Positions 33,731 through 47,792 are shown, counted from the stretch's first letter. The stretch is 64,000 nt of DNA from Prostheceraeus crozeri (GCA_907163375.1 CAJQUW010015445.1:1-64000); one strand, 5' to 3'. Notes: generated from the sequence alone by a model not told the origin. Numbers and translations are program-made.

Positions 33731-36700
33731 TGGTTAAAGCGTTTAAACAATGCAATGTTGCAGTTTTATGAAAATGCATGAGAATGCATGAAAATCCAGA
33801 TTTTAGGAGAGACTTTTACCGAAAGTCAGCCAAGCAAAGGAAATCTCTTCTTAGTTACTGAATGAGGCAGAATCTTGCATCGCATTTCTCAAATATACTG
33901 GAAACAAGTCCCATTGAATGCGGATAATGGGTTCATTGAATCACTCTTAAAGGCTATTTCTACTTTCCAATTTGTTATTGAAATCGCAATTACATTCATC
34001 AAATACAGATTTGGAAAACATCGTGACCAAAGTCATTCCTCTAGTGGCACTCTGGAAGTCAATGAAGTCTAAATGATGAGTTCAAATAGTAGAGAGAGAA
34101 TATTGAAATTTATAAAATTTATGGAAGTACTATCGATTTGCACCAAACTTTCTGGTTTTCGATGCCGATAATTTTGTGAATGCTGATAGCGTGCAGAATA
34201 TCGACATCGGACAAATGCGTATGACAATTTCTGTGAAATATCAAGAAGTGTTCCATTTGTAATTTCTTCACATCGCCAAAATTTGAAAATATTTAACGAG
34301 TTGTTTTTATCGGGATTTTTTTATTATTGCATTACCGATAAATGAAATGGAATCACAAGCACTCTTCTTCTGTTTGCCTAGAAAGGAAGCGTCGTACATG
34401 TACATTTAATGCAAATGAAATGGCACAATCTGCTGACATAATATCATAGAAATCGAACAATGGGCATCCAGTTCATCAATAACCTCGCCGAATTGTGCGA
34501 AGTCTTTGTGACTGCTATCACCCGAATCACACAGTAAAGAGACACAGATGATAACAAGTTCTCCATAAAAGCTTATGATCGTTTTTTCGTGCGCCTGCTA
34601 TCCTTTTTGATAATGATCGGAAGGATTAACATTATCGAGAGACTTGTGCACAATTATCTGGATTCTTCGAATCTGAAGGAATCGTGGCGATCGGAGCATT
34701 TTGAAGCAATTCACAGCAATCCATAGGCGATGAACGACTGTAAGGCATTAGGATATTTTTTTCTTCACTTTGTAAGTTCCTGTATGCGCTATCATTTTGA
34801 ATCCGCTTGCACTTTTAGTAAAGTGACACGCTTAGACAATCTACTTCTACTATCACAAGATGCTGAGAATAATGACAATAATTATTTCACAATCAATGAT
34901 TTTCACTTTGAGATGAATTCACAGATTGGATCTCAGTAGGAAGTATAAAGTAGGGCCGTGATTCAATCTCATAATTTAATGCATTGTTTAGCAATCCGTG
35001 AAGATGCAAGGCATGCAAAAGATGAAACGTCATCGTTTGTTGGCTGCGGGAACTTCGTTAACACTCCAGTTTGTAGACGACAAGTTGTGTATTACCTGTT
35101 ATAGAACTGTCAGCAGAATTATGCAGATTATCAGCCATTATGTGCCACAAAAGACAATTCTATTTCCACTTCATGTCTTATTCCTTCGACTATTGGCCTT
35201 GAAGTGCTGACTGCAGTTTTGCTAAACGGAGGCATGGTTTTACATCATGACAAAAATAATTATACACAAGGCAAAATTATTTTGTTTTTTTAATACTTTG
35301 GGTCGACTTATATGCTGAAGACTAGAGTCTGATCATTTGATGGGATCATAACGAGAGATGCTGTAGCGATGCACTGCAGTTCTCCTTTGCCCTTGCTAAT
35401 TCTTTTCTGCAGAATTTTTTTCACCAGCGATTTACAAAGACAGATTAGTATCTCATCAGCTCTGTCATCCCAGAAGCGTGGTGTTCGTGTGATGCGAGTC
35501 CGGTGAACGCAAATATGTGTTCTCTCAGATACCACAATTGAAATCTTTGTTCTTTGTAAGGAGTATATTTTACAAAGTTGAAGTGACCATTTAAAATAAA
35601 GCAAATTCGTGCAATGTAGGCACTAGGTAGGCCTACTTCCATTCATAAAAGTTTAAATAATTGGCGTTGCAATACTCTCATCGACATTATTGCATTAAAA
35701 GCATGGATTCATAGTTGTAAAAATTGATCTGGTGAAAATGCATCGCTTATATTCATTAATGATTTAAAAACATTGGAAATTGCAATATTGGAGAACATGT
35801 TCGCTCTGCCTGAGTATGGGGCTTGTTGAGTTAAGAGGGATTATAGCTGCAATTCAGATTGTATTTATCATTTTAAAGGTGTTGCTTCTTTCCAGCTGCT
35901 CTCGCTAGCATCATTGGACGCATTATTGGATTGAAAAGCATTTCTTTGCAGGATAAGTAATTCACAAAAATTAGTTTAGTGAGTTTCTGCTACGTGGCCT
36001 TGTGGCATTTTCAAAGGTGGATATTTGATCTATCAAATGAGAAATAGCAATTATTGACTAGGAAACGGTTAAATGTACATGTGTGCAATTCTGTACATGC
36101 CCCTAGCCCCTATTTTGCATTCATCCCTCTCTCTCTCTCTCGCGCACACTCTCTCTCGCGCGCGCGCTTTCTTTTTCTCATAAGCGGAAACACAAGTGAC
36201 CGCTTATTATATTCCTGATTCTGGCCAGTGAAATCTTCTTATACATTGAATATATCCAGAAATGGACAAAATAAATTATACACTGTACAATGCATATGGA
36301 AATGACGCAGTGATGACATAACCCATGCAGACACAACCAAAATGTGAAGCAAGGAAATGTTATTCAACTGCAATCTCAATGATAATGAAAGAATATTTAT
36401 AATAACAAATCTTAGTTTGACAGAGCCCGTCATGAACTCGGGTCAGGAAAGGTTCCAAAGCCGAAGCAAATAGTCTGTAAATTCAGCTTGCGTTGAAGGT
36501 TGTTGCAGATATGAAGTCTTGCTAGTGAGATTTCGATGGAACTTTAATGCAGCGTCTGTGGAATTCACAACGTAGTTTTATGGCTTCGGATAGAATATGA
36601 ATATTTTGAGATTCGAAGCAGACGGAAAATATGCGAAACCATCAGGAAAGAGTGGCTGTTACGCAATAATTCTCCTTTTGTTTGTGACTATGCTTCTGAC

Positions 36701-37677
36701 GGTAAGAGATAATTTGAAGTCTGTTGTGTACCGTAGGTAGACAGTTTAATGCAATTTTTATGTTATATGAAGATGTGAATTGAAAATTCCACAAATCTGA
36801 GCCCGTATGTATTGATAAGGTAAGAGAAAGATACGATTGAGATTGAATTGCGCGGAAATAATTTCGGTTCGTAACTGCGGAGACTGACGGCTATCCTTTG
36901 ACTGCATAGTGATTTGATTTGCAACGAGTGGTGAAGATTGTAACAACAGGGACCCGTCTTCATGCATATTCAGAGGGCTGATTGCATAACAGATGATGAA
37001 TGCATCAGACGAGTGTTTGGTGGTTGGGAGATGAGTATTTCGTTTGCACACTTTTCTTCAATACTCACAAGGATGACTGAAAGTTTGAGTTCCAAGACTT
37101 CTGAATCGGGACCTTCTGTCAGCCCAGTAGAAAAAATTCTGTCGGCCCATTACACTGATTCACAAATGCAGAAGAAAAAAATTTTATTCGCATGAAACCA
37201 ACTTTTTCTGGGTATTTCGAGCATCCTAAGAACAATGGTGCTATTCATTTTGCTCCAACAGATCAAGTTCTCTGGTAAATAATGCATCAATATTTATGCA
37301 AAATCATGTATTTCTTCAAAACCTTTGTGAATTTTGATACACAGATCAGTAGGCCCCCAATTTTTGTTGAAGTCCTTAATTGAATCCATAAAAAATTAGC
37401 ATTGAATTAGATTCTAAGCAGTTCAGCGCAACTATATTTTAGTCCTGCTGTTCAGGGCATTCGTGTCATGTACACATGCATGCATGGGCCTAGTCGACAT
37501 CACACGAAGCCATTTTTATAGCTACGTACTATATTCAATAATTCAATCTCAACTCATGGCGCATACGCAGTGAATCAACCAATCACAGTTCAATCGTATT
37601 GCTATTGGCTGAAATTTGAATCTCACGTAGCCGAAGCACTAGACAGACTGTTCCGCTTAATCATTGCAGGTTAGAAA
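33731..37677. other. No recognised feature over 3.9 kb
   Basis: No frame longer than about 100 codons has a recognisable motif. One low-complexity patch at 36124-36180 is listed separately. Confidence 0.4.
36124..36180. repeat. CT/GC simple repeat
   Basis: Runs of CT dinucleotides, then CTCGCG and GCGCGC blocks, then a pyrimidine tract. Confidence 0.85.
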
Positions 37678-39461
37678 ATGAGTCGGAACGATAGTGTAAA
37701 TCAAACCAAGTTCTTTTGTTATATATGCGGGGAGTATTAAAATGAAGCTGATCTTAGGCCAATTTCGACTATGCCAAGATTACAACAGTTATATGCAGCT
37801 TATTTTCATCCATGCAAAATTGGAGACCAGGAAAGTTACAAAATTTGGGCAACTAAAAATTTTTGCAAAGTTTGCTATGGCAGTTTATCAATGTGGTATC
37901 GCGGCAAGTTGAAGAAGATGCCATTTGGAATTCCTATGATGTGGCGTGAGCAAAAGGATCACCGTTGGCGTTCTGACTGTTATTTCCGCAGTGTCGAGAA
38001 CCCGAGGAATAGAAACAAAAATTCCTTGAAGAAAGTGACTTATCCTGTTGACGCTTCATCTAATCGTCCCGTACCGCATTCTGATGATGTACGTACCTGT
38101 TCCGATAACCCCAATGCATCTGCCAGACATAGAAGATCCAATGACTAGTACCGGTGATATAGAAAGCGACCAAGATTACCTTCCCGATGAAGAATTCTAC
38201 TCCCTGCGCAAATGGAATCAGGCCCAATTGAATGATTACGTGCGAGACATGGAGTTATCGAAGGAGAAAGCAGAAATTTCGGCCTCACGCTTCAAGGAGA
38301 TGGGATGACTGGAGGATGGTGTTACCATTTCACACTTTCGGAAGCGGACGGATGATTTGAAATATCTCTTTACGATGGAAGGTAGGTATAACAAAACAAA
38401 TAACACGAATGCTATATACAGTATATTCCAACAATATTTTCATTGTTTACAGGCGATCTCTGCTATTGCAACGACATCAACGGACTTTTCTCTAAATTCA
38501 AGACGAGACACCAGCCATGCAGCCATGTGAGTGGAGACTCTTCATCGATGGTTCAAAATATAGCATAAAGGCAGCATTGATCTATATTGACAATCAGCTT
38601 CCATCCATTCCTGTTGCCTACTCTACTCAGATCAAGGAGACGTATGAAAACCTTGCTCGAATTTTGCAAGTTTTGAAATACGTTGATCATCAATGGAAGA
38701 TTTGTGCTGACTTAAAGGTCATCGTATTGTTACTGGAATGCAAACAGGTTGACCTAAGTTTCAGTGCTTCATTTGCGAATGGGACAGTCGTGACAAGGCC
38801 AACCACTGTCAAGAAGGACTGGAAACCGCGTGAGAGCTTCGTACTTGGCGAAAAGAATATTGTCAATGAGCCTTTAGTCCACTGAGACAAGATCATCTTA
38901 CCTCCCTTACACATCAAGCTGGGATTAATGAGTCAGTTCGTCAAAGCTCTGAAGAAGAACAGCAGCCAAACAATCACTACTTTCAAGGAGAAATTTCCTA
39001 AACTTTCGTCAGCGAAGATTGATGCTGGCGTCTTTGTAGGACCACAGATTCGCCAGTGCCTGAATGATTCTTCGTTCACCAGAGGTTTTTCTGAAACAGA
39101 ACTGGCTGCCTGGGAATCATTCCGGTCTGTTGTTGACGGCTTTCTTGGCAGGAATCGCAATCCTCATTTCAAGGAGAAGCTGGTGCTTGATTTTCAAAGA
39201 CTTGGTGCCACCATGTCCCTGAAGCTTCATTTTCTTCACTCACATTTGGACGTTTTCCCTGATAACAATTGTGATGTGAGTGATGAACATGGTGAAAAAT
39301 TTGACCAGGCTATTGCAAGTATTGAGAGGAGGTACAGTTCTCAGTGGACTCCAGTGATGTTAGCCGATTACTGCTGGACACTAATGCGGGAAGATCACCA
39401 AACTGAACATAGACGAAAGCACAGAAGAAGCATCTCTGACTCCAAATACTTTTCTGTATAG
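37678..39461 (+). pseudogene. Pseudogene of a multicopy animal protein family with CxxC motifs
   Basis: It starts MSRNDSVNQTKFFCYICG and continues with the typical blocks GDQES, NFCKVCYGSLSMW, MPFGIPMMWREQKDH and NRPVPHSDDV. A 71-bp intron (38382-38452, GTAGGT to CAG) separates LFTMEG from DLCYCNDINGLF. Exon 2 has EWRLFIDGSKYSIKAALI, then NEPLVH and KIILPPLHIKLGLM, and ends MLADYCWTLMRED. I recall this as an unnamed family present in many copies in arthropod and other invertebrate genomes; its function is unknown. Breaks: in-frame stops at 37738, 38306 and 38883, a frame change near 38500, and a shifted stretch at about 38755-38805 in which KFQCFICEWDSRDKANH reads in another frame. Confidence 0.8.
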
Positions 39462-41060
39462 TCATGTCTTCTACCTGTATATAGCCTAGTCGAGATACAT
39501 ACTTGTACTTTGTTGATATAAAAAATTTAACATCTACCAAATTATTTCTTTTGGCAATGGGAAATGTGGTGATATTCAAGGGATTTGCCTAAACAAGAAA
39601 AACTGTCTATGGCTTACTAGAATACATTTGAAAACATATTTGCAACTTAAGAAATATATCATAAAATACAGAAAACCCAGCAACCGTAATAAAAAGTAAA
39701 TAAATTTTTCTCGAAATCCTGATCTGTGACGTTAAAATGAAGCTCACCATCGTGTTCAGCACACCCGAATTAACCAGAAATGATACAATTTATTCCAATA
39801 AAAATTTGGTTGTTGTTCAGTGTTATCATCCATCTGATGTTGGCCTGATAAGCAAAGTGGCCCAGCGCATTTGTATCGGCCCAACATGAGTTGCCAACAC
39901 TCACCCAATACGCGCCCAATACACGCCAACGCTCACCCGACACCGATCAAAATTTTTTTTATATACTGCCTGGTTAATTCGTCATGCCCTTTCTGTATTA
40001 TAGCAAAAAGAATATCATAAGTTTGATATCACTATGAAACCTCTTACTTCTCCTTCCATCTCTTCCTCACTTTCTTATCACCCATGAAACAAGAGCGGAA
40101 CAACGAGAACAACTGTACTTCACTTCAATATTTATTATAGTATGCTTCATACAGCCCACAGGCGCCTCCTGTTCTTTCTTCCACAGTTCAGGTCATTCGC
40201 GTAAAGTAAATGGGATTTTTCACCTCTGCTTTCTCGACGTTCTCATCGACTTATCGACGGTGTAGGGATTCCTGGAAGACAAAAAAATGAAAATGCAGTA
40301 CGATGTATTAAAAAAATAGTTCGGCTTCAGGAAGCTAAAATTGATTCTAACAAATGAGAAACACTTTAAGCACATTTATTGAGTTAGCATTACCAACTTC
40401 GCAATTTCCTGATAAGTCTTATTTTCAACAAAATCCAATACAATTAAACCTACATTATATGGTACGAGTCTCAACTTCGTCCTGAGATAGGGCTTGGAAG
40501 AGAAGAAGGTCTAATATTCTATTCTAAAGGCATGGACTCCTAGATATATAACACCTGGACTGTCAGCCAAAATGTCAGGTGTGCATCAGGGGCTAATCTC
40601 TTGTTCATTATGTTACAAAGCAAATGTTTTTTTTAAATTGACATGAGCATAATAAGTAAAATTTATTTTTCGGCTAGTAACGGCAAATTCTCTGTATCAA
40701 GAATATACTTTCTCACTTGAGCTGTGCGTTCGGTAAATATTCGAGGATAGATACATGTATAATAGCGCAGGCCCATGCATTCCAAATACTTTTGAGTGTA
40801 TTAATTTTGAGATCGCTCTTTTGAAATCAGATATATATGTTTTATTTCTTAAGCCAGATGTTTAGCCCTACAATTCTCACAATATTTAAATTTGAGGTAG
40901 ATGTAATGAAAAAATAGACGTCTTAGGTCAATAAATCATATAATACTCCCAAATTTTCGAATGTCTCTTTCTCAAGGGTATGAAATCACACTGACTGTGG
41001 GCAAATTATCTTACAAACAACTAACATAGTACAAAATTCAAACACAAATAACTCAGAGGT
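39462..41060. other. No recognised feature
   Basis: AT-rich, with one GC-richer patch near 39840-39950 (repeated CACCC and CGCCCAATAC words). Nothing assigned. Confidence 0.4.
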
Positions 41061-41068
41061 CCTACTTC

Positions 41069-41765
41069 TCATACTAAATAAACATTGATATCTGGGCGAT
41101 ACTTAGAAATGAAATCCTTCTCAGATATCTTCCGCTCAATCGTATTAGCAAATCCTCGCTTTAAAATAAAAGGGGTCACAAATGAAAGGTCAGTTAACAT
41201 ACCATGAGTTTTAACAAAATGCTTATGAAATAAACTCGAATCAGTTGTAAGGTGCTCATGCATACGTTGACGAAAAGAACGAAAAGTCTCACCGATATAA
41301 AACTTTCACACAAATTACATGTCAACTGATAAACAACATTTTTCATGTAACAAAAATTGTTATTCTTACACAAACAATTACTAGTACAAAATAATTTTTC
41401 TTTCAATGAAACACTTCTTTTCAAATTAGGCTGGGTCACAAATACTGGCTTCAAATCAAACAAATGATGCTGGAAACTTTTAAACTCTTTTCTTATTTTA
41501 GTTGCCTGGAAATCATTAATGAACGGTACCCTTAAATATATTTGTTTTCTGTTTGCTTCTTTTCTTTTCTATGTCTTCTTTTGCTTTCATTCATTGGTTT
41601 AGGTTTCATGTATCGTTCAACAATATCTAAAGGGTACCCGTTTGCAAGAAATCTTTTTTTCATAAAATATAGTCCATCTTTGATCTTGCTCATGGTGGAA
41701 CAATTGCGATGTACTCGCAGACACTCTGTACGTAGCAGGTTTATCTTTCTCTGCCACGGCACCCA
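41069..41765 (-). mobile_element. Penelope-like retroelement fossil, 3' part
   Basis: Minus strand. The right part shows the end of the reverse transcriptase (MKKRFLANGYPLDIVERYM). The middle shows the linker and the start of a GIY-YIG domain (FCYMKNVVYQLTCNLCE), and the left part its tail (MHEHLTTDSSLFHKHFVKTH). It is 5'-truncated and broken in about two places. It is only distantly similar to the fragment at 4570-5395, so the two come from different lineages or ages. Confidence 0.8.
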
Positions 41766-44152
41766 ACTATAAATCTATAATGTCTATAAATCCCTATCGC
41801 ACCATTAACATAAAATAGTGGTTTCAAAAGAATAGAAGAAAACTTTATAACGATTAAATACAACTTCATGTATCAATTCTGCAACTTTCATACAGCATCA
41901 TGTAGACTTTTATCATGTCAGAAATCACAGTGGACTGGACACATAAGCAATGCCTTTATCATTTATAAAATCTATTGGTTGTGAAGCAGCGTCGTCGTCT
42001 TTGCAGTTTAATTGTCTGAATGAATTTTACCACAGTATATTCGACTATTCGACTTTTTTGCAATTTATTTCAGATATCATTTGTAAAACCTCATTCCCAT
42101 TGTTCGAATAATTTTGCATGTTGTATAGGCAGGAGAATTTAACAAGAAGTTCTGTTAGTCATTTATGTATAATTAAGCTGTTGCATTGCTAGAATACAGA
42201 AAGAAAGCTCTTTCTCATTCACTCGATGCACACAGGTTGTGCGTGAAATATTGTGTCCTCTTTGATTCAAGATACAAAGAAGACTAATAACATCACAAGT
42301 TCAGATTAAAAACTTTTTGTCATTTTTGGCAACCACTTTTCAACTAGAATCAACTAACTATTTTCGTCAATTCTCCTGATTTTAATCTGTATGCTCTAAA
42401 GAACATTTCGCACGAGTCACATTTTTGGATATTCAAAACATACAAGTGTCCGTCACATAATGATTAGGAGTCCATATCTAAAGGTCTCAATTTGTATTTG
42501 CCTTGTTTATTGAGTCTTAAGATATCTACTGATTTTCTTTACCGTATTATTTCTTCATGTATGATTGTATGCGTTATATAGAACTACTATCGTTTATTGA
42601 ATAGAGATTTATAATAATAATAAAATAATATAATTATAAGAATAAATTGCTTAATACTCACTATTATTATTTGTTTTTCTAATTAGAAACTAATGCAGGA
42701 ATTAGAGTAAATAGATTTCTGACGGTTCATTTCAATATTTTGCGTCGTTCGCAGTGTTTTTGAGCCAGTTCGGACATTCTAAATTTTAAAAAAGTCATAA
42801 TATTTAATATATCAATTTTTGAATGGAATTCTCAATTTTTTGCCAAATATTTTTATAGTGATAAGATGAAACTGTCTTTATTATTTTATAGTTTTAATGT
42901 ATTGTTGTCTATTTCGATCATCATCAGTAGAAAATTAAGTATAGGCTATAAAACTACAGTGCATGCGTTTCTACACCAAAACCTAGATGCAGCATATGAG
43001 AGACGAAAACATTTCACTTCGATTGATCATTGTGAGAACTGCTGAAGTTTCAAAAACCTCAGCATGCAATGAGTTGCTGACTCTCCGAAAGTGCACATTT
43101 TGCTTATGACGGATCTGCAAATATCGCATTTAGAATCTTGCACATAATGAAGTGATGAATTGCGTACCTTTGAGTATGTACCAGAGAATTCGATTAATTT
43201 GCAGCAGGGAATGGAGCAGAAGACCACAGAGAAGATTGGACAGAATGAATAGCATTATATACATAGCATTGAATAGAATTATACACACTTCTACAAGAAA
43301 AATCCAACATGATTTAAACATTGTTGCAAATATACTACGGTACATGAATTGCAAATATGCTCCTTTATTGATATTTATTTCTTACACACAAACATCGAAA
43401 AACACTTGTTCGTTGGTACCGGTACCGTAAATTTTGCAAGATAACTATTACGAAGTATAACTAGCGGCTAATTTTTTGTTGGCATTAGATACTTCGGTGT
43501 AAATAATCTATGATGTGATGCTAACTAATTCTATTCATTTGTCATGTAGGAATCTACGAAGAACAAACGGTATTTTCGCCGAATACATTGATGTCATTTG
43601 TCAATGGATAAAACTCCGTGTATGTAATAGGTCATTTGGTACTTCCACAACTTCATAATTATATGACTTATTATATCAAGAACAAGATTTTCTACTCCAT
43701 GTTTCATCAGTCGTAGCCAGCATGCAAAATATTCTTTTCATGAAATATGTTAGTCGTCTATCAGACATATTCCTCCATTCTATTTCCATAATCAATGTTA
43801 TCGTTGATTATGGGAAATGTAAACATGCAAAATTTTATCAGATGACATTCAACTAATGCATATAGGCCCTACAGAAGGCACAATAAGGCTTCGATTTTAC
43901 AATTATTGGAAAACTTAGTTATATGGACACATATGCAGTCAATGACTTACCTATTGCTTATTCACAAAAATATGGACTTCGGTGAATTGAGCAAAATTGG
44001 ACGGAAGAAGATTGCACACAAACAGTCACAATGAATGGTAGAGAAAGTGAAGAGAAAATGATCCAAGTCTGCATGCGAAATTGACGTCAAACGTGATGAA
44101 GGCACGTTTGAATGCTAATCAGCAAACGGAAAGCGTGCCTGGTGAACCATCT
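41766..44152. other. No recognised feature over 2.4 kb
   Basis: Contains AT-rich ATAATA-type low complexity near 42600-42650. No genes or paired repeats found. Confidence 0.4.
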
Positions 44153-46456
44153 GGGGGCAATTCTTCGGTTTATGATCAGTAACAAGTGACCAGTGATTTA
44201 TGACAAGTTGATTTTGACAAGTGACCATGATTTTGACAGCAACCACTTGTCAAGATATGACAAGTCAATCCTGTTGCAGACCACTGGGTAATACGGAGCT
44301 GTGATTGGTCGAAAAGTGGTGCAAAGCATAGTGAAACAAACTAAGGGAAAACTGAGCAGGAGATTCTTCCGTCATAGAGTTTCATTTCGATTTTATGCTA
44401 ATATAGCATCTATATTTTACGAATCATTGTTATAATCATTATGATACCAAAGAATAAATGTGATATTAAGTATTTTAGTCTGAAAAGTCTTAACTGAAGA
44501 GCATCGATGCTTCTAAAATCAACAATAAATGTGTCTGAATTCGCTCTCCTCGATAATAGAAATCTGCAACACGCGATCTCATGATTATGATAGGCAGTTT
44601 AATCGTAGACTATCTTGTAGACAAGTAAGACTATAGTCCCAGCAAATAAGAGCATTGCCAAGAGCTGACTGCTGCAGAAAGTTCGAAGCTGCGGGGAATC
44701 GAAAAAATGGAAGCCTCCTGTTTGGCAAATTTGACGAGGCCAAACGCCATACTACAGAAACACGAGTGAATGCATTGAATAGCATGCATACAGAATTGGC
44801 GGGACTTGACAGTGGGAATAAATGACCAATATTTACCGGACACAACGTCTATGAATAGCCATAAGATGACATTGGTGAGAATACCTAGAAAAAATCGCAA
44901 GGAATAAAGCCTTGCAACCTCGATGCCAGTCACTTTATTCGCCAATTCTAACAATCCAAAGTACCGTTACTAAATATCTTATTCAAAGAACTCTGACTGT
45001 AGAGTGATGGCGCACTGTCTTGCATTCAAACAGCATCATCCAAAATGCACGATTCTTACAATGGGAACAATAATGTTATTGATCATTTCAAAATAATTGG
45101 CCTCATTTAGAGGATTATAAGAGAAAACGAGCTTGTAAAAGAACAAAAATTGAGTTTCCACCGTAAAACGTAACACCGTGATTATTCAACAGCTTTTGCT
45201 GTAGTGAATTGCGCCTTCTAATAAATTCAATTATGCTCATTCACGTTGCGTTTCAAAATAAATTTGACCACATCTGTCAAAAGAATGAGTCCCTGGCCGT
45301 TTTTGTCTATACCTGCTGTGTTTGCTTCTCGAACCAATCAGCGAACCAAGGATCGCAATTTTCCGTTTTTCTACGAAATTATTCTATATATAAATATTTC
45401 AAATTTATGCATTCAAACCTAGTTTTTTCCCGATTTTCCGTTTTTCCTTGGGTGAATTGCGATCCCTGCAGCGAACTATTTTTCGTACTTTGTCTCGGTC
45501 TTCCTGGACTATATTAATCCAGCACTGATCCAGACTCATGAAATTTCTTTGCTCAAAGGTCACTGTATTATCAAAGAGCTGTTAGGTGCATGTACTTGTA
45601 GAGTGCTACACACTCACGCAGCAAGTGCTAATGAGAAAATATCAATTACGTAGATGAATATTTTTCTAATTTAGCAACTAACTGTGTGTAGAAAAAGATG
45701 TGACAAACATGCAAAAAGTTCTAAATATAGGAGCTTGCGATTCGTAAACGTTGCCTGTTTTCTACCTCATACGAGCGAATCTATTACAGCATCTTTCAAT
45801 CGAATATTTATTTACTTAACATGAAATACAGAAGATTCATTTACAAAAATTTTTTGTAAAAGGACTTTTGCATATGTGTTCTATTAACATGTAAATCCCT
45901 TGCATGTGTTCCATCAATACATTGAAGTATGCTGTTCACATTTGATAACAGAATGAAGTTTTATCATAAATTATACATTAAAATAGAAACAATAAATGTT
46001 GAGTATCATACGTTAAGCGAGGCTGTCCGCATCTGCTTCGCAGTGAAATTCTCGAAGGGCCCAAAAGTTCTCACATAAACTAGTTTATATTCCAAACTCC
46101 ACTTGCTGAAAACTATGTAAGAAAGATAAATTCTTGACTTTGCATTTCACATTATTGTGAATATCATTGATACATCATTCACTTTTTAATTGATTATCTT
46201 CTTCTTCCACTGATACTGATAATGCAAGCATGATGGGTAAAAATTCTTCCGTCATAAATGCGTGATTTTGACAAGTAAAAGCCTATTACTGATCAAGCCG
46301 AAGAATTCAATCACTTGTCATGCCACTAGTTACTGGTCACAATTTACTGATCAAAATAAACTTGTCACCTTGCCAACTGATCATGTCGAAGAATTGAAAT
46401 CACTTGTCACTTGTCACTAGTCATAGCGCATGATCAGTGACCGAAGAATTGCCCCC
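44153..46456. mobile_element. 2.3-kb inverted-repeat element with CACTTGTCA subterminal repeats
   Basis: It starts GGGGGCAATTCTTCGG and ends CCGAAGAATTGCCCCC. Both ends continue with many copies of the 9-mers TGACAAGTG/CACTTGTCA and of TGATCAGT, out to about 44290 and from about 46270. A further matched block, ATTCTTCCGTCATA, occurs near 44362 and 46244. No transposase frame is visible; a 122-bp MITE sits inside. I could not find an exact target duplication. Confidence 0.75.
45347..45468. mobile_element. 122-bp hAT-type MITE nested in the larger element
   Basis: The ends CAAGGATCGCAATT and AATTGCGATCCCTG are inverted repeats. The octamer CAGCGAAC occurs exactly at 45339-45346 and 45469-45476. 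The 8-bp duplication and the CA(A/G)GG start fit the hAT superfamily. Confidence 0.88.
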
Positions 46457-47254
46457 TGGTGTTCCGCTGACACATTTGAGAGATACTTGCCGTTAGTGAG
46501 CAGATATTGACAAACGCAATTTATCAATCATGAATTTCCTATTGACAACAATTCCCTTCAGCTCACTTAATCCTGATATGGAAGTAATTTAAACATGAGA
46601 TTAAAGACTCCATGTAATATACCGAATGAATATGACACCAACTTAAAAACAGCTTTATACTTATTATGTTTACTTTACCTTCATTGCATGGGGAATTTTG
46701 AATATGTTTGATCAATAGAGCAAATAACTCGCGAGTTCGGAAAGCCTTAGATCTAAGGTGACGTTGTCATGCGGCGAGACATGCTATTTTGATATCAATA
46801 TTGTTAAATTCTACCAAAACACAACTAAACACTGAAACTATTGCCTGACATTCCCTGAACCTATTAGAAGTTTCTATAACGGCCAGTCATAAAGAAAGTG
46901 ATGAGAAACGTCAACCAACTTTCATAATTCTTCAATTCTGACTGAATTGCCATTTCTTGAAGAACTGAATTTGACAACTCAGAAAGACTGAAATTCTATA
47001 TTTAGAACACTATGATTTGATTGTATTTTCGATAAATATCCTTTTATCATTACGTTAATTATCGCCTATAGATGAAACTTTTGATGACTGAAAACGATTT
47101 GGGCAGTATTCGTTATCACGTAGATTAGCTTCGGGTTTTTGAAATACTATGAAATTCTTGAGCGTAGGTTTATGTATGTTTGTCGAACTGCATTTTTCAA
47201 TTTTAAGTAAAAATGTTTTCTGACTTTCAAATTCTGCTTGACCGTGATCAGTCG
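46457..47254. other. No recognised feature
   Basis: Nothing assigned. Confidence 0.4.
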
Positions 47255-47262
47255 AATTAAAT

Positions 47263-47784
47263 CACAGAATTGGATTGTTTAATCGTATCACTTTGCTAGA
47301 AGTTCAAATTGATTCAAACAGGTGGCACATGCAGGAACTTAATAAGTGGGCAAAAAGAAATTTTAAATACCTTACAGAGATAGGAAAATAGTCGCGCGTC
47401 GCATGCGGATTGCTCTAAATTCCTTCAAAATGCTCCGATCGCCACGATTCCTTCAGATTCGAAGAATTCAGATCATTGCGCAAAAGTTTTCTCGATAATG
47501 TTCGGTCCTTCCGATCATTTTTAAAAAGGTTAGCAGGCGCATGAAAAAACGTTCACAAACATCTCTGAAGAACTTGACATCGTCTGCGTCTCTTTGCTGT
47601 GTAATCCGGTTGATAACAGTCACTGAAACTTTGCACAATTTGGAGTGTTTAATGTTAAACTGGCTACTTATTGTTCGATTGCTATGGCATTTAGTCAGGA
47701 GATTGTGCCATCTCATTTGCGTTACATGTTCCAATGCCTCCCTTCTAGTCAAACGGAAGAAGAGACGACCTGTCTAATTCTGTG
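47263..47784. mobile_element. hAT-type MITE of the CACAGAATTA family, copy 2
   Basis: It begins CACAGAATTGGA and ends CCTGTCTAATTCTGTG. The flanks AATTAAAT (47255-47262) and AACTAAAT (47785-47792) form an 8-bp duplication with one difference. It is clearly related to 24959-25570 through the segment from AATAAGTGGGCAAAAAG to GTTAGCAGGCGCATG. Confidence 0.82.
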
Positions 47785-47792
47785 AACTAAAT

